Positions 32,801 through 41,859 of a stretch of DNA of 64,000 nt are shown one piece after another. Below the pieces are notes generated by a model that did not search any database, had not been told where the DNA came from, and saw nothing but the letters and a program-made list of their open reading frames with translations. The stretch comes from Ditylenchus dipsaci. Its lineage: Eukaryota > Nematoda > Chromadorea > Rhabditida > Anguinidae. Each line of letters begins with the position of its first letter. Position 1 is the stretch's first letter. A program made the translations under genes and the position numbers. Location of the stretch: NCBI GenBank assembly GCA_004194705.1, contig SADC01000005.1, positions 349,481 to 413,480 of the forward strand. Direction: 5' to 3'.

Positions 32801-33286
32801 TTAAAGTGTCTAGTACGTGAGAATATAAAAAAAAATTTCTGGTGCAACCACCGTATAGAAAACCGAAAGTGAAAACTGTCTAATTCATTATTATTACTCT
32901 CATGTTTTTTAGTCTCATGTTTCTCAGTTTTTAAAATCACATATTTTTCCTCATTGGGTGAGCCAAATACCTGAGGAGTAAGAAAACAACGTCAATCAAT
33001 ATGCACCATATACCGTATTTTCTCTAATAACTCACCCTGCTCTAATAACTCACCCCCCTCAACTTTGTTAACTCATATCCCAGCCAACCGAAAATATTTT
33101 GCGAAGCTGAGAGCCCACATAAACTTGAAGTACACATAGAGAGCCAAAAAAAAGAAGAGCTCAATACGTAAAATTACACTCGACTATATAAAAAGTAATA
33201 ATGAATTTAAAAATTTAAAATCCTTGGCATTATGATAAGGCGTTTAGGCAATTTTGGGACAAATGTCCAAAAATTGCCTAAACGCC
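29820..33286 (+). mobile_element. Mutator-like (MULE) DNA transposon with OTU domain
   Basis: About 83-bp terminal inverted repeats (29820-29902 and 33204-33286) match at roughly nine in ten positions. Each terminus is itself an imperfect palindrome (GGCAATTTTTGGACATTTG and complement). Between them is a 2.7-kb plus-strand coding region with MULE transposase and an OTU protease domain, then AATAAA at 32766. I could not define a target-site duplication. The interior holds reading-frame breaks in the N-terminal part, so activity is uncertain. Confidence 0.8.
30021..32699 (+). CDS. MULE transposase fused to an OTU-type cysteine protease domain (frame interrupted)
   Basis: Several exons with short introns. 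The N-terminal part (30021-30500) encodes a lysine-rich region and a likely zinc-binding stretch (FVCIDCRK) but shifts frame. The central part (from ~30505) has a helix-rich segment, then the catalytic core. Asp lies in MADGTFD (about 30979), Asp in FYCDYEKAEMGA (about 31225), and Glu in NVCESYNSFLKR (about 31625), matching the MULE DDE triad. The C-terminal region (32026-32699) has a Cys in KPNGHCFYG, a split GSIALIIYGNE helix joined by a phase-2 intron (32199-32252), and the His in NSHFDVV before the stop at 32697. These are the Cys and His of the OTU fold, with GHC in place of the usual GNC. The protease may process the transposase or act on ubiquitin, but its role in such elements is not established here. 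Confidence 0.75.
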
Positions 33287-33566
33287 TACGCACCGAAACA
33301 ACACAGGGTTTCAAAATCAAATTTGTGTTCAGTTTAAGTCAAACAAAACGCCAACGATTTCAAAGTAGTCTTTTTTTTATTGAATGCATTTCGCTTTTTC
33401 GATATAATCATCTGTCTTCCAGCATGGTGGGATAATAGAAGATGTACGGCAGTCTTTTCCTAAATTTGTGAGCAACAGATTTAATACTAATCATCTGTGC
33501 ATCGGTGTACAGCCATCAAATGTTTATTTCCTGAATCATCATACATAATACATTAGAACAGGAGAT

Positions 33567-34103
33567 TTAGAAGAATGGTCCGGATGATTGGTACTCTCCC
33601 TGTCCACCAAAGAATGAAATATTGCTGCATTGAATACACTTGATATGCCGATTCGGTTTGAAACGATAGAGATGGGAGAACAATGAACCGCAAAAGACTG
33701 AATTCACATCAGCTACAGTGTTGCACTAAAACTGGCAAAAAAAATTTTGAAAATTGGAAAAGAAATGTAAAAAGACCTGAGTAGACTTGTCCACATAAGA
33801 GATCTTTGGCAGTGAGAAGACATCATTCGCATTCGTATGGTCGTTGGAGACCAAGCTGTTTGACTTGCTAGGGCTACTGCAACTTCTGGCCGAGCATTCC
33901 AAAGCATTTCGGATCCGGAGGAAAATTCCTTGGCTAGTGCACCCGATGACGATGCTCAATTGCTTACTGTCCCACAAGCGAATATTTCGGAATGCTGCCT
34001 TAAGCTGAGAAAAAAAATCCAATCAGTTCAGCCTAGTCCAGTCGATTCTCAAGGATACTTCTTCGATGTTCTTCATTATCCCGCGAGAGGTATCCATCAG
34101 CAA
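33567..34103 (-). CDS. 3' exons of an unrecognised gene (PTB-like pattern possible)
   Basis: Three exons in strict phase 0: 34103-34059 (15 codons), 34004-33777 (76) and 33725-33567 (52 plus TAA). The introns are 54 and 51 nt with good polypyrimidine acceptors. AATAAA (TTTATT on the + strand at ~33522) lies ~40 nt beyond the stop. The N-terminal part reads TSRGIMKNIEELKAAF, then alternating hydrophobic stretches (LSIVIGCTSQGIFLRI). This recalls the first helix and strands of PTB/PID domains, followed by a Ser/Asn-rich insert and a Cys-rich tail (HIKCIQCSN). The PTB suggestion is an inference from pattern only. Upstream exons were not found; the adjacent upstream DNA is repeats. An open + frame over exon 2 is its antisense shadow. 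Confidence 0.55.
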
Positions 34104-35028
34104 CTAAAATATAATATTACAACATTGATATACCATAATATAAGGCATCAAAAATAGCATCAGAAATGTTTATTTTTTAAATTTGATTAGGCGCTAGCGT
34201 TCGCAGCCCAGCTGCCCAACCACTTACACGTATTCTCTCTAATTATAGACCCGGGTCCAATATTAGAGAGAGGTGATTTTTTCGAACTTTTAATGGTCTG
34301 AAACTTTTGTTTTTATTAATTTTTTTAGCTCTGTAAAAAGTGCCTGTGAAGAGAATACGGTACCTGAATGCGAGAAAAAATTGGTCAAATTTTTACCACA
34401 GACAAAAATCCAAAGACCGCAGACTTTTTCAAACTCTCTATATACCAAAATGTAGCCGCAATCTCTACTACAAGATCCCCAGAGGAATTTTTGAAATTCC
34501 AGAATTTTCGATAGTTATAAGTTATAACCATTTTAATCTGAAAACACATGTTTTTCCGAATGAAAATGTGACTTTTTACTATCGTTCCGCATAAAATTTC
34601 GATATTTCGCATAAATTTAGGCAATTTTGCACATACATACGTAAAAACTTATGGGCTATCTTTTTAACAATTTTGTTTTAAAGACTTGTATCAGAAAACA
34701 GAGCCTTAGGGTGATTCTAGAACTGAACTTGGCAAATTTTTTACATCCTTTTTGCATAAAATCGTTTGTGACCGCCGTATTTGCTATTTTGTGTTAGCAA
34801 GGGATGGCTTATTACAAAGCCCGAACAACACGCAACTTTCCTAGTGTTTACTAGGACATAAAAACAAGAATAGGCTACACAAACTTGAGCACTGTAATCC
34901 AAAAGAAAAAATCATTTGTAAATCACTGCTTTTTTGAATATTTTAATTTCGCGCATATTTCTCTACTGAATACAAATTTGATTTTTGAATCCCTGTGAAA
35001 AGTTACCGAACAAACTTTGAGCCAATTT

Positions 35029-36056
35029 TTAAAGGACCATCGCCGTTGATGACAATGGCAATTTCGATTTTTTGAATATGCGGGGGACAGATCTTTTATT
35101 GCGAAAATATACTTCGAATTATTTTATGTTTGCGATTAAAATTTGTTCAAAGTTAAGAACTATTCACTAGTCGAGCCGACGTTGCTTGACAATGCCAGAT
35201 CGTACGACTTAGCCGACTCCCATTGAGTCATAACCTATTATTAGTAACTGATGATTCGCCTCATCTAATTCATAGAACTTAAATTTTAGATGCAAAGAAA
35301 AAAATAATTCGCCAGAATATTTTCCGCATTTTCGGCTGTCCCCCGCCAATTCAAAAACTCTTTTTTTCAAAAAAAAAAATTAACTGGTGTACCAAAAGTC
35401 CTTGGGGAGATTTTTAACCCATTTTGCAAAACAAAAATTTCTCTTATAACAAAATCCGAACAATAGGTTTTGTAGCCCTGAATCTCCTCTTTCAAATGGC
35501 ATATTGCTTTTAGCCTATTTTGACTATTTTGGATAAGTCACCATTTGGCTCCAAACACTTGTCTTGTCATTTTGAGAAGGTTACCAACGTTTTCATGAAA
35601 TATGAAAATATAAATGAAAGTTTTTGCCAATTTTTCGGATTTTGGTCATTTTTTCAAGAAATTGATTTTTTCCAAAAGGCCATATCTCAACACTTAGATC
35701 TTCAAAAATCATTCTGTAATATTGGTTTTGTAGCTCTTGAGCTGCGCTACAACATGATGATGAAATTTTGTAGTGACACTTAAAATTCAATAAAACATTT
35801 GACCAGTTAAAGTGATGAAAACGTTGGTAACCTTCTCAAAATGACAAGACAAGTGTTTGGAGCCAAATGGTGACTTATCCAAAATAGTCAAGCTAAAAGG
35901 AATATGCCATTTGAAAGAGGAGATTCAGGGCTACAAAACCTATTGTTTGGATTTTGTTATAAGAGAAATTTTTGTTTTGCAAAATGGGTTAAAAATCTCT
36001 CCAAGGACTTTTGGTACACCAGTTACCATTGTCCTCAATGGCGATGATCCTTTAAT
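35029..36056. mobile_element. TTAA-flanked foldback (1.0 kb) with nested foldback
   Basis: TTAA|AGGACCATCGCCGTTG on the left and CAATGGCGATGATCCT|TTAA on the right define the outer element, kin to 6494-6865 and with the same degraded tRNA-like core near 35165-35245. From 35376 to about 36022 a second inverted repeat (TGGTGTACCAAAAGTCCTTG and complement) is nested inside it, with CAACGTTTTCAT-containing inner arms. Confidence 0.7.
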
Positions 36057-37934
36057 GAAAAAATTCATATTCAAAATCCAAATATACAGTTTTGTAGCGC
36101 AACTTTCTTCATTCAAATGATACATGAAACTTGCATGGATTATTTCGAATAAACCATCACTTGGCTCCTAACACTTGTGAGGTCATTTTTCAGTGATCAA
36201 AAGTTAAATCAGCAATTTAGCAACATCTTATGATCATGTTGTAGTGCAGCTAATGCGTTACGAAACCCATGTTACATATTTGTTTTCAAATATCTAAGTG
36301 TTGAGATACAGACTTTTCAAAAACATCGATGTCTTTAAAAATGACCAAAATGCGAGTTTAGGCTATACTATAAGATATCATTTTTAAATAAAGTTCAAAG
36401 TTTTTCTCTCAGCCCCCTGCACCCCCGAAGGAGTCGGAGGGTGCTTGGTTGGTTAGAGATGCGCGCACTCACTTTCATTAGATATAATTCCGAGCAAAAC
36501 TCTTGATCATAAAATGCATATAGAGGATCTTTTTGCGGAGCTCCAGTGACCAAAACGGGGTATAATACCTTAAAAATAGTCATTTACGCTCAAAAAAAAT
36601 TCGTAAAATTACATTTTATGAAGAAAAGGGCTTGAGTTCAGAATCCCCCCGCCCACGGCGAGTGATCAGGTGGAGGGGATAACTTCATATTCGTGTTTCT
36701 TGACCCTGATTTCATGAGAAAGCCCCCTTTTTTTGGTTCTGAGAAAAAAAAATTTCGAGCCACAGGGGGTTTCATGGTTTTTTAGTCAAAATTTGAAATA
36801 TAAATTGGCGCGTTTTGAAATTTAACACCTACAGGACCGACTGTCACAAATGTATATTCTGGTGCAGAAACTCACGCTTACAAGATGGCGCAAATAGAAA
36901 ATTCAAAAACGTGAATTGAACGGCAAAGTGGTACTATTTTTGAATTGGCGCCAAAAAAATTCGTTACTTACCTGTAACTTTTTTCATAATTATTGTGTTG
37001 CTTTTGAGCGCAAACACATTCGTAAAATTTCTAGGCTCTTTCTTTTTGTGTTGGCGTTTTTCATCTTTTTTTAAAAGTTATTATTTTTCGTCAATGAATT
37101 CAAATTTTTCTTTTTCAACAAACAGTGTTTTCATAATATTGCTCATAACTTTTTGCAAATACTCCGTTTGCGGGTTGCTTTCAGTGTATTAGAAAGATCA
37201 CATTCTGTTGCACATTTTAACAACAAATGTCGTACATTTAAGCCACAAGACACTGTTTCGAACCATTGATTTATATCAAAAACTTTTTAATATTTATAAA
37301 TTTTTTGCAAATACTATTTTTTTACTCATTAAAACACAGAATATACTTGCTTACTTATTTGCTATCACAGGTAGAGCACAATGTGCTGAACACGATGATG
37401 CCAGTCGTTTCTGCATGGATGATGGATAAAGTGCGCGAAATCGGGTCCGAAAGATGACGAAAGACCGAAAAATTTAGCTGAATACCTACAGGTTTTGAAG
37501 TGGTGCGCTATCTCATAATATATCGAAATGACCGCAAGGAATGCGACTATTCAACTACAGTAAAATAAGGCTGTTAAAACTTATTGACACTGCCGACGAA
37601 CTAGTAAGCTTTTTTATTTCGGTTATTGCTTATGGTTAAAAAACTAGTTTAAATTGGCGCAATTCTGAAAAGAAAAAAATCTGGAGCGTTTATTAGTGCT
37701 AACAGATGGAACAGAATGTGCTGAACATTATCAGGCCGGTCGTTTTTGCCTTAATCTTTGATAAACTGGATAAAATGATAAATGTAGATAAATACACAAA
37801 AGTCAGCTTGATACACTCGAATTCGACGTTTTTCGTCAATACGTGTATACTGTTCTCAAACTTGTAATACATCAAAACAACGATCACATGTTGCACTACA
37901 AAATGCTCAAAAAACCCACTGTGAAAGCTGGACA

Positions 37935-38225
37935 AAGCTTTTTTTTGCTGCAAAAAGACTTTTTTTTGCTGCAAAAAGACTTTTTTTTGCTGCAAAAATT
38001 AGTTGATGCAAAAAGTCTTTTTTTGCTGCAAAAAAACTTTTTTTTGCTGCAAAAAGTCTTTTTTTCGCTGCAAAAAGACTTTTTTTTGCTGCAAATATTT
38101 TTGCTGCAAAAAGACTTTTTTTTGCTGCAAAAAAACTTTTTTTTGCTGCAAAAATTCTTTTTTTCGCTGCAAAAAGACTTTTTTTGCTGCAAATCGGCTT
38201 TTTTTGCTGCAAATCGGCTTTTTCT
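37935..38225 (+). repeat. Tandem array of GCTGCAAAAAGACTTTTTTTT units (left arm)
   Basis: About a dozen units of 20-23 bp, with small variants such as TCGCTGC, GCTGCAAATCGGC and a single ATGCAAAAAGTC. The inverted array at 39525-39800 carries the same variants in the mirrored order. The long open frames in several frames on both strands (FFLLQKD.., KKSFCSK..) are the translated repeat. Confidence 0.85.
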
Positions 38226-39524
38226 GGTCCAAACTATTTTAGCTGTAATTTTGGCGTGCGGTCGATTGCTCCACGGTCAATTGATCCACGGTCAATTGAT
38301 CCACGGTCAATTGGTCCACAGGTCAATTGGTCCACAGGTCAATTGGTCCACAGGTCATTGGTCCACAAAATTATTTTCAAATTAATCTTTTTTGTCTTGT
38401 GAAGAACTTCTATTATTTTAACAGTTTTTCGATAATTCAGCCTTAACCCTACTGGTTAATCCACGCACCAACCAAACCAAGTGGTCATCCCTTTGTTGTT
38501 AAATTATTTTTTATGTTTTCGGGTTCTATTACCTGTTTTTTACACTAATTCGAGCATTCTAAAGAGGGTTTGATAATAGTAAAATTCCATTTTGTGGGGT
38601 AATTTATAGTTTCGTTAAAATTGCTGGAATGACCCTGAAAGCTGAACTGGTGTTAAGGTAGTAGTACGGTACTAGTACCAAGCATTGACCAGGTACCGGT
38701 ATTCAGGAGTAGAAGTGCCTAGGTAGTGGTGCTTGGGTGGTGGTTGTTTCTAGGTGGTACCCAGGTTGTTTATTAGACCATAAAAGTTTGATCCAAGTGG
38801 ACGACCACTTGGTTTTGTTGTGCCCAGGTGTCGTACCCAGGTTGGAAAACTCAGGCAGTGTACTGGTACCCGGGCAGTAATATTGTCGACTGGTAAAGAA
38901 ATTTCAAAATTTACAATGTTTTTCTATGATCCAACCTCAGTTTTCATGGATAATCTATGCACCGACTAAACCAAGTGGTCGTCCACTTGGATCGATTTTT
39001 TTCACGTTTTATGTTGCAAAATTGTTTTTTCTGGACTAATACGGGCAAGCTGAAAATGGTTTGATAATAGTGAAATATGGGTTTCTGGAATATTTTTTTG
39101 AGTATTGGGGAATAATTCATTTTACCAAAACTCTATTTCACCAAAACTCAAAAAATACTCGAGAAAATGGCATTTTACCACTATCAAACCATCTTCAGCA
39201 TATCCGGATCAGTCCAGGAAACGGGTTTTGGAACATGAAAAACGTGAAAAAAAAATGTCTCAGGTGGACGACCACCTGTTTTGGTTGGTGCGTGGATTAA
39301 CCAGTAGGGTTAAGGCTGAATTATCGAAAAACTGTTAAAATAATAGAAGTTCTTCACAAGACAAAAAAGATTAATTTGAAAATAATTTTGTGGACCAATT
39401 GACCTGTGGACCAATTGACCTGTGGACCAATTGACCGTGGATCAATTGACCGTGGAGCAATTGACCGTGGACCAATCGACCGCACGCCAAAATTACAGCT
39501 AAAATAGTTTGGACCAGAAAAAGC

Positions 39525-39800
39525 CGATTTGCAGCAAAAAAAGCCGATTTGCAGCAAAAAAAAAGTCTTTTTGCAGCGAAAAAAAGACTTTTTGCAGCGA
39601 AAAAAAGAATTTTTGCAGCAAAAAAAAGTTTTTTTGCAGCAAAAAAAAGTCTTTTTGCAGCAAAATATTTGCAGCAAAAAAAAGTCTTTTTGCAGCGAAA
39701 AAAAGACTTTTTGCAGCAAAAAAAAGTTTTTTTGCAGCAAAAAAAAGACTTTTTGCATCAACTAATTTTTGCAGCAAAAAAAAGTCTTTTTGCAGCAAAA
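39525..39800 (-). repeat. Mirror copy of the GCTGCAAAAAGAC array (right arm)
   Basis: Inverted relative to 37935-38225 with the same unit order and a few unit-length differences. Two units also occur in the 26900-27833 foldback. Confidence 0.85.
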
Positions 39801-41339
39801 AAAGCTTTGTCCGTGAAAGCTATCAGTATGAGATGCTGTAGTACGTATAAACTATGGGTAAATTTAGAAAATATTTACCCTGACAAAAAAAGGTTAATTG
39901 TCTTGTCTATAGAGACGATGATAGCTTGATTTTGTTGTAGTTAAATTGTCACATTCCTCGCGGTTATTTTGATGGGCGATGAGCTGAGTGGTGATATAAG
40001 GATAATAGCGTACCACTCCAAAACCTGTAGATACTCAGCTAAATCTTGACCGAGCTCTACTTGTCATTGTTCCGGCCGGATTTGGCGCACTTTATCTATC
40101 ATCCATGCAGAAACGACTGACACCATCGTGTTTAGCATATTGTGTTCTACCTATAATAATAAATAATTGCGCAAGTGTTACCTGTCTCAATGAGTAAAAA
40201 TATGGTATTTGCGAAAAAATAAAAAATACTGAAAAAAAATTCGATATAAACCATTGTTTTGAAAAAGTGTCTTGCAGTTCAAATGCATCACATTTGGTGT
40301 TGAAATGTGCAGCAGGATGTCAACTTTCTAAAACACTGAAAATGACCTGCAAACGGAGTATTTGCAGGAAGTTATAAGCAATTTTATCAAAACAGTGTTT
40401 TTAAAAAAAGCGAAATTTTGAATTTAATTGACGATTTTTTTTTCAAATCACAAAATACAAAAAATGCTAGCATGAGAAGAAAGAGCATTGAAAATCCTAC
40501 AAATTCAGTCTGAAGATGAAAGCAGGATGATTTGTAAAAAATGTTACAGGTAGTTTAACAAAAGTAGCGAATTTTCTTGGCGCCAATTCGAAAATAGTAC
40601 CACAATTCACGTTTTTGAATTTTGGATTCGCACCATCTTGTAGAGCTTGAAATTCTGCACCATAATATACATTTGGGACAGTCGGTCCTGTAGGTGTTAA
40701 AGGGATTAAGGGCTATATAGGGAGGGGAAGAAAATAAAAAGGGGCCACTAATCACACAAGGCCGACTAACAAGAAGATATTGAACATAGTTTTGAATATT
40801 GGGGCCTACCGCATAAATAAACTCTGGTATGCATGCTTTTTCATGCATCCAGAGTCACTTTCGAGTGATTTGTGTCTAAGGTATGTGGGTGTACGCATCT
40901 CAACTCCAAGCCCCCAAGCCCCTGCGCCCCGAAGGGGGCGCAGGGGGCTTGAGAGTTAAGGATGCGCGCACTCACTTACCTTATACATGATTCCAAGAAG
41001 TACTTTCAATCAAAAAATGCATATAAGTGCTTTTTTGCCACAGCCCATGTTGAAAAACATGGTAAGACAGCCAAAATATGGCAATATTCACTGTTTTGTC
41101 GTTTCACTATATAAGTGGCCCCCTTTTATTCCCTTCCCTTCTCTATACAGCCCTTAATCTTTTTTAAAATGTTTTGGCGCCAATATAAAAAATATATTTT
41201 TTAATTTTTCCGAATTTTACCTTGGGAACCAAGACAAATCGAATTTTCCTTCACTTTCACAGAATCTGATGACTGTGTCCCGAATGTGTTCCGAATGTGT
41301 CAAGTCAAGTGTTACCAAAAATGTGGTAAATCACCGAAA

Positions 41340-41580
41340 GTGACCCTAAAATACCATAAAAAGACCATTTACCCCAAGGATTGGGTGGAAATTTTTTCGA
41401 AAAATTTTAATTTTTTTATTCAGAAAGTGTTTAGATATGCTTCTTGCATCGTGTTGTGCTGAAAAAATGAGTCTCGGAGGTTCTTTTGGGTCACTTTTCA
41501 AAAAATCCGAGTATGGGGGGAACGGCCCCTTCCTTTCACTATTCAACCGGCTACAGGGTCGCTTCTAAAAAGGCCTTTCA
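41340..41580 (-). repeat. Repeat with a conserved LIFSAQH reading frame
   Basis: The minus strand encodes PPRLIFSAQH...ISKHFL. The + strand at 63259-63400 encodes PPNLIFSAQHNRRNISKHFL. The underlying DNA is also similar, so this is a dispersed repeat; coding status is undecided. Confidence 0.4.
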
Positions 41581-41859
41581 ATAGCGGGTTTACTGTACTC
41601 AAAAAAAATTCGCCTTAAAATTTGGGCGAAAAAAACTTAAGTAAAAAAGCTTTTTTTCATTTTAGGAGTTTCTTCACCTGTTTGTAAAATAAATATCTTG
41701 ATAATAGCACTGCCATTATTCTGCCCTCCCTCCCTTGCTAGTAAAAAAATGCATGTCATATAGTCAAAAGTATCAATGATAAGATTTTACATGTAGAATG
41801 TTTTATTTTTAGTTTTTTACAAATATGGTTTATTGTTCATACTCTTAAAACTGAATACA

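Larger units (their letters stand above)
36826..40696. mobile_element. Giant nearly palindromic TTAA-flanked element, 3.87 kb
   Basis: It begins CACCTACAGGACCGACTGTC and ends with the near-complement, with TTAA on each side (36822-36825 and 40697-40700). The arms run ~1.6 kb: an outer unique part, GTGCTGAACACGATG-type motifs (37380 and 40130), a GCTGCAAAAAGACTTTTTTT array (37935-38220, mirrored 39525-39800) and a GGTCAATTGATCCAC array (38265-38360, mirrored 39395-39480). The centre (38450-39310) is another inverted repeat with CCACGCACCAACCAAA ends. No transposase is visible. TTAA target duplication is typical of piggyBac-type transposition, so it may be mobilised in trans. Confidence 0.8.
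36628..41160. mobile_element. Copy of the 850-bp foldback, split by a 3.87-kb insertion
   Basis: The left part (36628-36825) matches the arm at 13883-14080. The right part (40697-41160) matches 14085-14520, including the CTGGTATGCATGC core. The junction falls within TTTTGAAATTTAA...TTAAAGGGATTAAGGGC. The 14-kb copy shows the empty site (GAATTTTAGAGGGATTAAGG). Confidence 0.7.
34104..41859. other. Transposon-rich stretch without host genes
   Basis: It holds a TACCGTATT-type MITE remnant (~34228-34365), the 35029-36056 foldback with a nested one, and the split copy of the 850-bp foldback interrupted by the 3.87-kb TTAA element. A conserved repeat lies at 41346-41546. The 5' exons of the 33.6-34.1 kb minus gene could lie here, but none was recognised. 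Confidence 0.5.

Noticed and set aside
33871..34157. Plus-strand exon (SDPEENSLASAPDDDAQLL...)
   Set aside because: The minus strand explains the same DNA with three phase-0 exons, two ~52-nt introns and a poly(A) signal; the + frame has no matching splice partners.
37935..38360. CRISPR-like direct repeats
   Set aside because: The units are contiguous or separated by no unique spacers and mirrored in the other arm; the sequence is eukaryotic.
37843..38400. Overlapping long open frames on both strands (FFLLQKD, KKSFCSK repeats)
   Set aside because: They are translations of the GCTGCAAAAAGAC minisatellite. All frames stay open because the unit lacks stops, and the mirror array at 39.5-39.8 kb gives the same.
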